Assembly: GCA_905221605.1 (NCBI GenBank)
Contig: CAJNDS010002171.1
Coordinates: forward strand, 324,501 to 388,500
Reading direction: 5' to 3'
DNA: 64,000 nt
Origin: Symbiodinium natans
Taxonomy: Eukaryota; Sar; Dinophyceae; Suessiales; Symbiodiniaceae
A program made the position numbers and the translations under genes. The notes under the pieces were generated by a model that saw only the letters and a program-made list of their open reading frames with translations, did no database searches and was not told the DNA's origin. Below are positions 11,346-22,949 of this stretch, one piece after another (position 1 is the first letter of the stretch; every line of letters starts with the position of its first letter).

Positions 11346-11798
11346 GCCATATACCTATACATGTATGTATATATATATATATAACGGACAGGAGCATTGG
11401 ATCACTCAACTGTTGCCCAGCCGCAGACAGCTGGCAGTCTGCCTCACCCTGCTGTCGCCGCACGCGGCGGATGTCCGACATGTCGTTGGTCACGATGGAG
11501 GTGAAGATCGAGCCGAATCTTGGTCCACCCTAAGCCCTGAACCCGGTCCAGGGTTTAGGGTTTAGGGTTTAGGGCTTCGGACCTGCTGTTGCATCCTCCC
11601 CGCAGACACTTTGGGTGTTGTTGAACCAACGAACCTGACCTTAGGAACCCAAACCCTAAACCCTAAACCCCTAAACCCCTAAACCTAAACCCTAAACCCT
11701 AAACCCCTTCCTGTCTGAGTCTTCCTCACTGTCGAGTCGGTGCCGACACCTCTAAGCATGGAATGCTCTTTGGTACCACTACAAGGAGCCCCAAACCT

Positions 11799-11902
11799 GG
11801 GATGTTCCCCCTTTATACTAGCAGCTCCTTCCTTAACAGCGATTTTAATAGGGGGTTCCTTCAGTCCCTGTGAAGGACTATTAGCATAAGGGGGAGCATC
11901 CC
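11799..11902. mobile_element. Foldback element, family A (copy 1)
   Basis: GGGATGTTCCCCCTT at the left is mirrored by AAGGGGGAGCATCCC at the right. The arms extend about 30 bp inward through TAGCAG/TCCTT. The element is 104 bp. Related copies lie at 12438, 21318 and 48870, and a half copy at 15452. No ORF is present. Confidence 0.75.
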
Positions 11903-12017
11903 AAGGCCCCATGGTTTAGAGACAAGCCCCCGGAAAAAGTGCACAGCCAGGTCGCAGCAATGCCATGGCTGTGGCCGTCAGGGCGATGCCTCTGCCAGAA
12001 AAAACGACACAAACCCA

Positions 12018-12121
12018 GAACCGAAAACCCCTGAACCCCTGAACCCCTAAACCCCTAAACCCCTAAACCCCTAAACCCCTAAACCCTAAACCCTAAACCC
12101 TAAACCCTAAACCCTAAACCG
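12018..12121 (-). repeat. CCCCTAAA and CCCTAAA array
   Basis: The left half is homogenised to the octamer CCCCTAAA. The right half is the canonical heptamer. Confidence 0.85.
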
Positions 12122-12263
12122 CCTAGACCCTTCTCTGGGTTGGTGTCCTACAAACTCCCTGAATCCAACTTCTCGAGCCTTCTTAACCACGGTAAGGGGG
12201 GATGTAACCTATCCCAAGGGCCGGGCCCACCCGAGGGTTTGTTTTGCGCTTCCTGGAAGTTGT

Positions 12264-12397
12264 TAGGGTTTAGGGTTTAGGGTTTAGGGTTTAGGGTTTA
12301 GGGTTTAGGGTCTAGGGTCTAGGGTTTAGGGTTTAGGGTTTAGGGTTTAGGGTTTAGGGTTTAGGGTTTAGGGTTTAGGGTTTAGGGTTTAGGGTTT
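12264..12397 (+). repeat. TTTAGGG array
   Basis: About 19 units with two GGGTCTA variants near 12309. Confidence 0.9.
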
Positions 12398-12437
12398 AGA
12401 ACCCTTACTCCAAAAGAACGGAACAAGGATGCCAATA

Positions 12438-12537
12438 GGGCTGTTCCCCTTAGACTAACAGTCCTGTTTTAATAGGGACAAAAGTCCCCCCTAGTATAAT
12501 CCCGGTTAAGGACTGTTAGTACAAGGGGGAACCTCCC
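12438..12537. mobile_element. Foldback element, family A (copy 2)
   Basis: GGGCTGTTCCCCTTAG...CTAACAGTCCT at the left is mirrored by AGGACTGTTAGTAC...GGGGGAACCTCCC at the right. The element is 100 bp and starts about 40 bp after a telomere array. Confidence 0.75.
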
Positions 12538-12730
12538 AAGATACCACTGAGAGCCCCCTTGAGGAAAGCCCAGGCTGTTGGCAGAACTTGGCGGGGCTTA
12601 GGGGTCTGGGAGTGGCTAACAAACTTGTTCGTGCCTGGTTCGGTAGCAAGACCTTCAAACTGATCCTGAACACGACTGCTGCGAAATGAGTGCCACGGGA
12701 ACAAGGAACCAGGGTACCCTTGAGAAGGGT

Positions 12731-13010
12731 TCAAGGTTCGTTGTTTTTTTTCGGGGCTTTGAGTGGTGTTGCGGGGTTAACGCTTAGGGTTGACCCTGAG
12801 CCCTCAAGGGACCACCCCTTGCTGCCTCGCTCCATCTGCGTGGTGAGCATAATGTTGTCTGTAGTCTTCGATGGAGGGATGCGAGACAGCGCAAACTCCA
12901 GCGTCCTCCGGTACTGCTCCTTCGCTGGGTGTTCTTGGAAGCTCTCCAAAAATCATCGTCCCTTCTGGGGCTCTTATAAGAATGCGGAGTGCTTTATACT
13001 GGGCACCCAC
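12731..13010 (-). CDS. Possible coding fragment, unknown product
   Basis: Two overlapping minus frames (12731-12949 and 12804-13010) cover the island. The first has a plausible helical and polar composition (EQYRRTLEFALSRIPPSK). Neither belongs to a family I recognise. The stretch is not low-complexity and not telomeric, so it may be a broken exon. Confidence 0.25.
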
Positions 13011-13092
13011 AAAGGGACCCTGAGAATCATCCTCATGATCTTGCCTTCTCTACCCTAAACCCTAAGCTGAAGACCGGGCCCTTTATGGGGTT

Positions 13093-14360
13093 TTACGAAC
13101 AAAAGGGAAGACTAATCTGTTTCCCCAAGTAGTAGGTTAGGCTTCCCTTGTAGTAAGGACCCCCGAGTAAGGTACCCCGCATGTCGGAAACCCCCTTTAT
13201 AGGGACTGGGGCCGGCGCGGCGCAGCAGGCCGACCCAAAAAAAACCGCAGATCGAGGCTTCGCATGCAGTCCCAACGAGAATCTGAAAACCGGTGGGGGG
13301 GTCTCCAAGTGCCTCTGGGGTCTCCAGGGGCCTCCAACCTTATGCACAGGAGGGCCATGCGTGCCTTCTGTGAAGTCTTAGGGTCGGGCCATGCACCGTC
13401 TGTTCGCGGCGTGCGCAAGTGGCCTGCCAGAGCACGGCAGAGTGCCTGGATGACGCACCCGCCGCAGTTTCTTGGCTGGCTCTGTAGATATGTATTCGCT
13501 CATACTGGCTGGACTGTGTGCAGGCAGAAGGAGAGGCTGAATGAAGCGAGCGATTTGAAACGGCAGCCTGGCTGGTGTGGTTGCGGGTGCACGCTTTCAC
13601 TGGATGAGGCGGGCTCTCTTTGGCCAAACACACTTATTCTTCTCGTCCTGCCCCATGCGACGTGCGCGCTTCCTGCGGGCCAAACGTTCAACCAACGCTT
13701 CACAGGACAGCGCTGGAAATGCGGAAAGACGGGGTCTGCAATCTGTCGGCAAACTCGCCATGTGCCTTCGACACTTGTACCAATCAGATGTGGAAGGTTC
13801 CAGAGAACTAGCCTCTCCCTGAGCAGCAATTCCCCTGCTCTCTGAGAAATCATAAACACATGTCTTCATGAAGATCATCTTCTTCACACAGAATTCTCCC
13901 CCCCCCCCCCCCAAAAATGTCCCTGAGCTGATAGGGGGCTTGAGAGGTGGACAACCCCTAAGCTCGTCATGAAAGGCTTGTGGTTTCCCTCAATCCCAAA
14001 ATCCTAAGCCCTACTGTATGGCGGGATTCTAAGTTCTCAAAGCATACGGTGGCAACCAGGGCCTTTGGGGTTTAGGGTTTCGGGCTGTATGTTTTAGGGT
14101 CCAGAGCTTTAGCCCTAAATAGGTCATGATGACCTCGGACAAGGTGTGTTACTGATTGAGAGATGCAAGGCCCTTTTGTGCGGAAAGTTTTGCTCAAATT
14201 AAACTACACATACCGGACATGAAGGTTTTGCGCTTGTTTTTAGCCTGAGTCAGTTCTTGTAGAGTATGGTCCCTATCCGATGTCTCATAGCGAACCAAAA
14301 CCAGACGACCCTGAGGAGGGCTGGCCAATATGAATACGCATGCCCTGCAAGACCTCTGCT
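13093..14360. other. Long island, several overlapping ORFs, no clear gene
   Basis: GC-rich island with open frames of 60-190 codons on both strands between 13264 and 13914. Overlap on both strands suggests lack of stops rather than coding, so none is called. A poly-C run of about 14 bases lies near 13898-13912. The remainder to 14360 shows nothing I can name. Confidence 0.35.
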
Positions 14361-14477
14361 TGAAGGTGCAGTTATAACTTATAACCCACATAAAAGCCAA
14401 TTAAGTCCAATTAAGTCCCCTCATAGGGTTATAAGTACAGATATAAATGGGTTGCTAAGTACCCTGAACCTCCAAGT
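14358..14477. mobile_element. Foldback element, family B (copy 1)
   Basis: The right end TAAGTACCCTGAACCTCCAAG is the family B terminus. The left end CTTGAAGGTGCAGTTATAAC is a weaker match. The interior carries repeated TTATAA/ATAAG motifs typical of the family. Confidence 0.5.
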
Positions 14478-14679
14478 GGCCAGCCAAGTGTCCCAAACCG
14501 GCTGCTCCAAAAGGCCCTCGTCTGTTGCCCACCCATCCGGCACCCGTCCGGCCGCAAACCAAGTGCAGGTGAGCAAGTGAACTCCGACAAAGCACCTGGA
14601 AGGAGCACTTGAACGTGTTCATTGCAGTCTCGACCTAAACCCTAAGTCTGAACTCTAAGCCCCTACACCTAAACCCCTA

Positions 14680-14808
14680 AACCCCTAAAACCCAAACCCT
14701 AAAACCCTAAAACCCTAAAACCCTAAAACCCTAAAACCCTAAACCCTAAAACCCTAAAACCCTAAAACCCTAAAACCCTGAACCCTAAACCCTAAACCCT
14801 AAACCTTA
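14680..14808 (-). repeat. CCCTAAAA octamer array
   Basis: About a dozen octamers CCCTAAAA with a few heptamers interspersed, ending in canonical CCCTAAA units. Confidence 0.85.
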
Positions 14809-15394
14809 GGGGCATCAGACCTGGACGTGGTGCAGATCAACGGAAGTTGCAAGGTAGACAAGTCGATGACCGTCAGCACCAAAAAAACACGAAAGCCTGA
14901 CCTCCGAGCACGCCCCCCAAAGGCCAAAACAGGGCTCAGGGTTGAGGGGTTTAGGGTTTAGGGTTTAGGGTTTAGGGTTTAGGGCTTAGGGTCAGAAAAA
15001 GAAACGTATCGTGAGAAGTTGAAGAAACAGCCATGACAGCGTTTGGGTCAATATCGCGTCGGGTCCCATCGGGCCGCTGGAAGTCTATGAGTCGACAATT
15101 ACTTGTATCACCCTGTGCTGCACCCTATACAATGCCGGGTTTATGGGTTTAGGTTTCCCAAGCCCTCAAAAGCCCGTTTTTGAATCGGGATGACTCCGGG
15201 TTACTACAGGCTTGAGGGCTTGGGGTAGGGCAACCCTCATTCCCTACAAGTGGGAATCAGCTGCCACTCACTTGGGTATTTTGAGTTTTTGGACCACCCC
15301 ATCGCCTAAAGCCCGAAAAACCCCTACCTCAAGCACCCGAGCCCCCACTGGAAGCCTTGACCCTGAACCCTTAAGCCCCCAGCCACAGCCTTCC

Positions 15395-15451
15395 GAAACC
15401 CTAAACCCTAAACCCTAAACCCTAAACCCTAAACCCTAAACCCTAAACCCT
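15395..15451 (-). repeat. CCCTAAA array abutting a half element
   Basis: Eight units run directly into the retained half of a family A foldback element at 15452. Confidence 0.85.
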
Positions 15452-15498
15452 TAATAGGGATTACAGTACCCCCGTTAGTATAAAGAGGAGCATCTCCC
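15452..15498. mobile_element. Truncated foldback element, family A (copy 5)
   Basis: Only the right arm (GTTAGTATAAAGAGGAG then CATCTCCC) is present. The left arm is missing and its place is taken by the CCCTAAA array that ends at 15451. Confidence 0.45.
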
Positions 15499-15975
15499 AA
15501 CCCTCAGCCCTCAAACCCGAAACCCTTGGCATCCTATGACAGTCTTGGCACACCATCAGCGTGATGATGAGGTTGGCCGCCGCGCGCACCTCGAGCCTTC
15601 CGCTGAGAGCGTTGCTTGAGGCTTTCGGGATTCTTAAGGTTTGGGTTTTGGGTTTAGGGTTTAGGGGATGCGCAAAAAATCGCGCGCCCCGAAGAAGTCT
15701 GCAGATCCTCAAGAACACTTCACACCGCGATCTCCATAAGGTCCCATAAAACAACAAGCCAGTGCTGGGAATGCAAAAGTCGGAAACCCAACGTTCCCTA
15801 CTTGCAGGCTCAGGGTACTATTCACCCCAATTATAACTTTTCATGAGACTGTGCTATGTACTGTATACCCCGATTCTGGTGACTTAAAGTAGGCTCTCAA
15901 GCAAGAACCCGGAGAACCCCCCCACCCCACATCTACGACTGAAAGCCGGATGCTAAACTGATTCACCCCATGGTC

Positions 15976-16058
15976 GGGTTTAGGGTTTAGGCTTTAGGGT
16001 TTTGGGTTGAGGGTTGAGGGTTTAGGGTTGAGGGTTGAGGGTTTAGGGTTTAGGGTCA
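15976..16058 (+). repeat. TTTAGGG/TTGAGGG array
   Basis: GGGTTGA and GGGTTTA units alternate. Confidence 0.8.
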
Positions 16059-17044
16059 CTGTTCATGGGCGGTTAACGAAGGTTCTAGGTGAGGTAAACT
16101 ACGCAACGTCTGGTCGAAGGCGCCTTCGAGCCCCGCTGATTTCAAGCAACCCTAAACTCTAGGGTTTGAGGGTTCAGGGTTTAGGGTTTAGGGTTTAGGG
16201 TTTTTTAGGGTTCAGGGCAACATATGCCCTAAAACTCTATCGGCTCCGATTCTCAGCACTCGCCCCTGAAGTGCCCACCTGCGCAACTCCCCGCGATTCC
16301 ACCTGGCCACTGCTAGTTTCATAGGGAATGATGGAGTAGGGAAGGGGCTTTCAAGGGGTGGGGGGGGGTTCTGGGGTGTAGGGTTTAGGGTTTACAGTAG
16401 GGTTTAGGGTTCAGGGTTTAGGGTTTAGGGTTTAGGTCTGAAGGCGTCCTACCGCGCAGCGGCCAGAACTATCATGTGGAAATGGCGGCCCAACACGTCC
16501 CGGGGGGAGGGGGGGGGTATGTTGGGGGGATTTGGGCTGGTGGCAGATGTCGCGAAGACCTCTTATTGCGAAAACACCCTAAACCCTAAACCCTAAACCC
16601 ATCTACGGGCCTTCCGCTCCCAAGGGAGTCCGGGAGCCTCCTCTGGTCACTGCACCCAGTGCTTGCTGGGCTTAGGACTTCCTTTATGATTTTGAGATTC
16701 ACAGAAGAACCCACTCTTTCAGAGAAACTCTTTAGGCCTCCAAGATGGCGTGAACGGCTGCAAAGGGTGCAATTCGGGGGGGTCCAGGCACCCAAGAAAC
16801 AGGGTGGGTACGGCCGTTTTCAGTTTTAGGGGTAACAATACCCGCTCGCCATTCCTTAACAGCAAGATATGGCTTGGGGTGAGGGCGGACTCGTTCGACG
16901 ATTGCGGCTGCTAGGTTCAGGGGTTCGTCGTGTCCTCTAAAGGTTCTTAGAGCTCTTGGGTTCTTACAACTTCAAGGCTTCAACGCCTCAATGGGCCTAA
17001 TAATATGGACAGACTTCCAGTGCTACCGTGTTCAGGCCATTGAG

Positions 17045-17130
17045 GCCCTAAACCCGAAACCTAAACCCGAAACCTAAACCCGAAACCCTAAACCCTAAAC
17101 CCTAAACCCTAAACCCTAAACCCTAAACCC
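17045..17130 (-). repeat. CCCTAAA array with CCCGAAACCTAAA block
   Basis: Three copies of a 13-mer CCCGAAACCTAAA lead into canonical units. Confidence 0.85.
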
Positions 17131-17212
17131 CAGGTGCTTGGGTGTAGGGACCGGCTAGCCTGACTTAACACTCCCGAGTGACGCTGCGCAGGCTTGGGAA
17201 TCTGCTTCTGGA

Positions 17213-17340
17213 GGGTTTAGGGTTTAGGGTTCAGGGTTTAGGGTTCAGGGTTTAGGGTTTAGGGTTTAGGGTTTGGGGTTTGGGGTTTGGGGTTTGGGGT
17301 TTAGGGTTTCAAGGTTTTAAGGGTTAGGGTTTAGGGTTGA
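17213..17340 (+). repeat. TTTAGGG/GGGGTTT array
   Basis: A short block homogenised to GGGGTTT (17273-17305) sits inside a canonical array. Confidence 0.85.
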
Positions 17341-17493
17341 GGGTTTGGGACGTGCTGATTTCGACTCGGTTTTGAGTTCAGAGTCTCTGGCAAAGGCAGG
17401 CAGGGGAAAGAATTGACACTGCGGCCGTCGGAACTGCAAAACGGTTGCTTCGGGTTTAGGGTTTCCGTCGCGTTTGGAGTGCAGGGCTTGCTG

Positions 17494-17637
17494 TTTAGGG
17501 TTTAGGGTTTCGGGTTTAGGGTTTAGGGTTTAGGGTTTAGGGTTTAGGGTTTAGGGTTTAGGGTTTAGGGTTTAGGGTTTAGGGTTTAGGGTTTAGGGTT
17601 TAGGGTTTAGGGTTTAGGGTTTAGGGTTTAGGGTTTG
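17494..17637 (+). repeat. TTTAGGG array
   Basis: About 19 units, nearly all perfect. Confidence 0.9.
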
Positions 17638-18154
17638 GGTTGCTGGCAACAAGCTTGTTCCCCAACAAAGCCGTAAGGCACGGCGCCTTTCTCTCCACCT
17701 CAAGCATTGCGATTGCGCAATTAGTCTCACAATTAAGCCCTAACAAACCTTAAACGCCGGAACCCTAAACCCTAAACCCTAAACCCTAAACCCTCATCCC
17801 GAGGCTCCCCCGCCTTACCAAGAACCGCGGGAATGCGCCGAGGTGGTAGAGCGCAGGGGCGTGGCGCAGTCGCAGAAGCTCTGGCCCTGCTTGTTGGGGG
17901 GGGGGGGGTTTAGGGTTTAGGGTTTGGGGTTTATGGTTTAGGGTTTGGGGTTTAGGGTTTAGGGTTGAGGGTTAGAGCTTAGGGTTTACGGTTTTAGGGG
18001 CTTAAGGCCCACTTTCCAGCACCCGATTCTGACTCTCGTCAACGACGTGTCGTGTTGCTCGGGATCTGCTTGGGAACTTGCAGCACACTGAGCTTGCAAT
18101 GCAAGGTTCTGTAGAGAGGAGGCAAACCTTGTTATTCAGGGACAGCTCTACAAT

Positions 18155-18236
18155 CCTAAGCCCCAAACCCTAAACCCCAAACCCTAAACCCTAAACCCCA
18201 AACCCTAAACCCTAAACCCTAAACCCTAAACCCTCG
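18155..18236 (-). repeat. CCCTAAA/CCCCAAA array
   Basis: Canonical units interspersed with CCCCAAA. Confidence 0.85.
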
Positions 18237-18321
18237 GGTGCCCCCACCTCGAAAGACGAACTGGGTTCGTGTCGAGAGGTTTTCTGCCTGGACCAGGCCC
18301 TTGGAGCATTGGAGAGATGCG

Positions 18322-18474
18322 CAGGGTTTAGGGTTTAGGGTTTAGGGTTTGGGGTTTAGGGTTTAGGGTTTGGGGTTTGGGGTTTAGGGTTTAGGGTTTA
18401 GGGTTTGGGGTTTGGGGTTTGGGGTTTGGGGTTTGGGGTTTGGGGTTTGGGGTTTAGGGTTTAGGGTTTAGGGC
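18322..18474 (+). repeat. TTTAGGG/GGGGTTT array
   Basis: A run of about eight GGGGTTT units (18400-18455) is flanked by canonical units on both sides. Confidence 0.9.
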
Positions 18475-19202
18475 TCGAACCCTCAAAGGGTGTGAACCTG
18501 CATCTGCAGTTTCCAGCTTGCAAACCCCAAAAAGTCGGCTACGCGATCATAAACCCTAAACCCTAAACCCTCAGCCCTAAGCCCTAAACCCTAAACCCTA
18601 AACCCTAAACCCTAAACCCTAAACCCTCCCCGATATCCTATGCAAAGCCCTAGAACTCCCAAACTCTAAACCCTGCAACCCCCCAAAACACCCTAAGGCT
18701 CCAACCTCGTCAAACCCTAAAACCAGAATGTCCCCAACCCTAAACCTACAACCTCTCCAAACCTAAACCCCCGAACCCTGCAGCCCCTCTCCCCCCCCCT
18801 CCTCCAAAACAAAGAAAAACGAAAATACATTGGACTGCACTTCCACATCCCCCACGGCTCTTTCTCCCAAGTTCCGAAAAGAAATCGCTCGGAAGGGCTT
18901 GGCGTTTAGGGCTTTGGGTTTAGGGTCTAGGGTTTAAGGTCCAGGGTTCAGGGTGTAGGGTTTAGGATTTAGAATTTAGGGTCTGAGGTCCAGGGTTCAG
19001 GGCGTCAGGGCTTGATGGAGTTTATGGCTTTGGGGCTGTTGAGTCTCGGGTTTGCGGGAGTTGGGTGGTTCTCTAAATGAGGGTTCCCCGTAGTGGGGGG
19101 GGCCTTCGTTTAAGGGTGTCGTGACGTCGTGCTATATAAGACCCAACAAAGGGGCCCTGATTTAAGGGTGCCGTCCTATATGTGTGTGACGCCATAAAGG
19201 GC

Positions 19203-19290
19203 CCGAAACCCTAAACCCTAAACCCTAAACCCTTAACCCTAAACCCTAAACCCTAACCCCCAAACCCTAAACCCTAAACCCTAAACCCAA
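19203..19290 (-). repeat. CCCTAAA array
   Basis: Canonical units with a few CCCTTAA and CCCCAAA variants. Confidence 0.85.
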
Positions 19291-19391
19291 ACCACCCCTT
19301 CAGGGCTTGCGACAAAGCCGCCACAAAGACGAGGATCACGAGAGTGATCTGATGCAGGCAGAGTCGACTTAAGCTTCCGGACGCGACCCTG

Positions 19392-19460
19392 TTCTTAGTA
19401 GGGAATGACGGAACTAGGGCCCCTATATATTCAATAGGGTACCTCATTCCCTACTAAGAA
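19392..19460. mobile_element. Foldback element, family D (perfect 17-bp ends)
   Basis: TTCTTAGTAGGGAATGA at 19392-19408 is the exact reverse complement of 19444-19460. The 35-bp centre contains a second short inverted pair (GGGCCCCTAT/ATAGGGTACC). The total length of 69 bp is very short for a MITE. Confidence 0.7.
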
Positions 19461-19575
19461 GGGATTGTTCCGCAGGTTTAGGGGGCTTGTGTGGAAAGTT
19501 CAGGGTTTGAAAAACCTTGTACTGCTAGATCAGGGCCCACTATATTCTCAGAGCCCTCAGCTCAGTGATCATGGA

Positions 19576-19698
19576 AGCCCTAAACCCTGAACCCTAAACC
19601 CCCAACCCCCAACCCCCAACCCTAAACCCTAAACCCTAAACCCTAAACCCCCAACCCCCAACCCTAAACCCTAGACCCTAAACCCTAAACCCCAAGCC
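19576..19698 (-). repeat. CCCTAAA/CCCCCAA array
   Basis: CCCCCAA triplets occur twice within canonical units. Confidence 0.85.
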
Positions 19699-19798
19699 CC
19701 GACCCTCTGGCATCCCTGGCCCCCCCCGAATCCGAGGCTTGCAGGGGCCCTTCGACCTAAACCCCCCTAGAAAGGCGAAATCCAAAATCCTAAGCAGC

Positions 19799-19902
19799 TT
19801 AGGGTTTAGGGTTTAGGGTTTGGGGTTTAGGGTTTAGGGTTTAGGGTTTAGGGTTTGGGGTTTAGGGTTTAGGGTTTGGGGTTTAGGGTTTAGGGTTTAG
19901 GA
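19799..19902 (+). repeat. TTTAGGG array
   Basis: Canonical units with GGGGTTT at regular intervals. Confidence 0.85.
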
Positions 19903-20719
19903 GCCCTGAACTCCGAGCCCTCATCCCGACACCCTGACAAGCCCTGCAGTCTTAACTCTGAATCCTAGGCGTGGCAACCCCCCCCCCCCCCCCCCAAAAA
20001 AAAAAAAAAAAAAACGCGGGGTTCGACGAAAGTAGGACCCCTAATAGAGTCCCGAGTAGTACGACTCCCTTAGACTAAGGACCCCAGTAAGTTACCTCCA
20101 ATTTCGGAAACCCGCAGAGGGTGTCGGGTGTCTGGCTTTGGGGGGTATCACGGCACATGGACAAAGTGTAGATAGACGTGCCAGGCCTCCAGAACTACTT
20201 CAGCTGCACCTTTGAAGCTGCCTCAGTGCAATAGCTGATGTCTTAAACAGGGGGGCGTTCAAGGGGGGTATGTAACCCATGTAACCCAAGGTTCCCTAAG
20301 ACTCCCCCCACTACTCCCTAAGGCTCCCTAAGCTTCCCTGTTCCCTGACATTCCCTCAATACCTGCCCCCGTGAACCCCGTCCCCTACGAACCCTATAAG
20401 CTGAGAGGCTGGCAGGTGAAGACCCCATCACCCAAATTCCGGAAACCACCCAAAAGCCCCAAACCGAAAAAGCCTCAACACCCCCCCCCCCCCCCCAAAC
20501 CTCTCTGCAAGGAACACAGGCTTAGAGTACTGCAACAGGCGCCCTAAACCCTAAGCCCGAAACTCTAGAACCTAAACCCTAAACTCTAAACCCTAAACCC
20601 GAAACCACAAACTCTAAAACCCAAACCCTGAACCCTAAACCCTAGACCCGAATGAACCCACCTAGTTGCTATGATCGGAAGATGCATGCAAGCCCCCTTC
20701 GACACGTAGCCTGTCTAAG

Positions 20720-20848
20720 GGTAGTTGCATGGTCCCTTAGTATGGGACCTTACCCCTCTTATACCTCTTATAAACCCTATACGACTTAAGGGCCCATAAA
20801 CCCTTTAAAGGAGGGCTAAGGACCATACTAGGGGCCCGTGAAACTACC
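20720..20848. mobile_element. Foldback element, family H
   Basis: GGTAGTTGCATGGTCCC and TTAGTATGG at the left are mirrored by CCATACTAGG and GGCCCGTGAAACTACC at the right, arms about 26 bp. The centre contains TATAA-rich repeats. Confidence 0.65.
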
Positions 20849-20997
20849 ACTAGGGCTGCCCAAAGCCCAAAAAACCCTAAGCCCCTAAGACCCTAAACCG
20901 GTAAGTAGAGGACCATCATATGGGGGTGTACGATAGCAGGGGGGTACCGTCATAGGGGTCCTTCGTCTTCCTACGATTTGGGGGGTCGAAAGTAAGA

Positions 20998-21046
20998 ACC
21001 CTAAACCCTAAACCCTAAACCCTAAACCCTAAACCCTAAACCCTAC
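20998..21046 (-). repeat. CCCTAAA array
   Basis: Seven canonical units. Confidence 0.85.
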
Positions 21047-21132
21047 ACTTTCGTAAACTTCCAGATGCCGCGGCGCATAGGCCTCCACTCATTCGCAAGA
21101 AGCTCGGCATGCTTAGAGTCCTTGGGCTGTTT

Positions 21133-21268
21133 GGTTTAGGGTTTAGGGTTTAGGGTTTGGGGTTTAGGGTTTTGGGTTTAGGGTTTAGGGTTTAGGGTTT
21201 AGGGTTTAGGGTTTGGGGTTTGGGGTTTAGGGTTTAGGGTTTAGGGTTTAGGGGTTAGGGTTTGAATC
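21133..21268 (+). repeat. TTTAGGG array
   Basis: Canonical units with scattered GGGGTTT and GGGTTTTGGG variants. Confidence 0.9.
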
Positions 21269-21317
21269 CTTGGGCTGTTTGGCCGGACTCGTTGATACGT
21301 GATGAAATGCATCACTA

Positions 21318-21430
21318 GGGATGTTCGCCCCTTAGACTAGTAGCAGTCCTCGATGGGAACTATAATAGGGGGTGCTACAATTCATATTAAGGACACCTTA
21401 AGGACTGCTAGTATAAGGGGGAACACCCCC
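21318..21430. mobile_element. Foldback element, family A (copy 3)
   Basis: GGGATGTTCGCCCCTTAGAC at the left is mirrored by GTATAAGGGGGAACACCCC at the right, with CAGTCCT/AGGACTG continuing the arms. The element is 113 bp. Confidence 0.75.
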
Positions 21431-21604
21431 ATTTTTATCACCATAGTTCCTTCTCCTGCTTTTGCTCTGCTTCTCAGACTCCTAGATGACAGCTTGTGAT
21501 GCTGTGGTGAGCAGGTGCTGGGAATGGCGGTGATCAGGCGACTAGTGGTGCTGGCACAGTCTAGACGATTCAGTGGTAGGCAGGGCAGTTGTAGTAGAGT
21601 GGCA

Positions 21605-21774
21605 GAGTGGTATGGTGGTATGGTGGTATGGTGGTATCGTGGGATGGTGGGATGGTGGGATGGTGGTGTCGTGAAATTGTGGTATCGTGGTATCGTGGTG
21701 TCGTGGTACCCTGGTATGATGGTATGATGATGGTATGGTGGTATGGTCGCATGTTGGTACGGGGCTAGCAGATT

Positions 21775-21852
<78 letters not shown>

Positions 21853-21870
21853 CTAGTACTAGTAGTCGTA
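21605..21870. repeat. TGGTA minisatellite and (GTA)n microsatellite
   Basis: A TGGTATGG-rich degenerate tract (21609-21750) is followed by about 28 GTA triplets (21776-21860). Open frames across it, including a poly-Leu frame on the minus strand, are products of the repeat. Confidence 0.9.
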
Positions 21871-22064
21871 GTAGTCGTCGTCGTCGAAGCAGCAATGAAT
21901 GATGGCAATAGTACTATGTAGTAGTGCAGTAGTGGAAATCTCTTATGATCTTTTCAGCGCTTTGCTGTGTTGCATGAGTAGTGGGGGGGCGCGGCGCGTG
22001 GCCCCCCCGAAAAGAAAAGCAAACTAAACTAAACCCCCGATCCCGAATAAACTCCCAGACCCAA

Positions 22065-22141
22065 CACCCTAAACCCTAAACCCTAAACCCTAAACCCTAA
22101 ACCCTAAACCCTAAACCCTAAACCCTAAACCCTAAACCCTG
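22065..22141 (-). repeat. CCCTAAA array
   Basis: Eleven canonical units. Confidence 0.9.
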
Positions 22142-22807
22142 ATCAGGCGCGGCGCCAGAAGACAACTCGGATCAGGTCAATGGCCCACGGTTCTCGGACA
22201 GAAAAGGCGAGGAGTGGTATGGAGATACAGTCCTCGGGTGTTAACGCTGGGTTTAGGGTTTGGGGGTTTAGGGTTTAGGGTGTAGGGTTTAGGCTTGGAG
22301 TTTGGTGTTTGTGGGGGTCGAAGGGGTCTTGGGTTTGAGGAGTTTGAGGTTAGGAGGGCCGCGGGGGGTTCTAAGGTGAATGCGCTTAGGGGCTTACCGT
22401 TCTCGGGTTTCGGATGTAGTAGAGGCAAGCTTTTCTGGGCTTAGGGGAGGTCTTTAGGGGAGGTGTAGACTCTAGTCGACTTGCCAGGGGACATCCTGAT
22501 AAACTGCTAAAGGCGCCACACCCCCAGAATCCCAACTGCGACCTACAACCATCAACAGCACGCTCGCGCTTGCTCTACTTCTGAGGGGGTGCGCGAATCA
22601 AACAGGCCAACTCTTGCTTCCAATTGTAACTGCACGTTAATATATCCCCCCCTAAGTCCTAAGTCCTCTGAGTAGGATATCAGTAGACTGATACAGTACC
22701 GTAGATGGCGGACAGAGAACCCCCAAGTGTAAGGCGTAGCGGCTCTGCAGCACAGGCTCTCGAGCAGAGCTGCAAGGAGCTCATGTGCACCCAGGAGCAC
22801 TCAGAGA

Positions 22808-22945
22808 GGACGGAAGGGAGTTTGAAAGGAATTTGAAAGGAGTTTGAAAGGAATTTGAAGGGAATTGAAGGGACTTGAAAGGAATTTAAAGGAAGGAACT
22901 GAAAGAAAGGAACTGAAAGAAAGGAATTGAAAGGAATCAAGAGGA
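22808..22945. repeat. GAAAGGAATTT-type minisatellite
   Basis: Purine-rich tandem units of about 11 bp (TTTGAAAGGAA) with length variation. They account for the Phe/Ser/Leu/Pro-rich minus-strand frames here. Confidence 0.8.
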
Positions 22946-22949
22946 GGAA

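Noticed and set aside
13264-13914. Overlapping ORFs up to 193 codons on both strands
   Set aside because: Five or more frames are open at once, the sign of few stops in GC-rich DNA; no domain was recognised.
21542-21895. 117-codon minus ORF with poly-Leu
   Set aside because: Translation of the (GTA)n microsatellite and the TGGTA tract.
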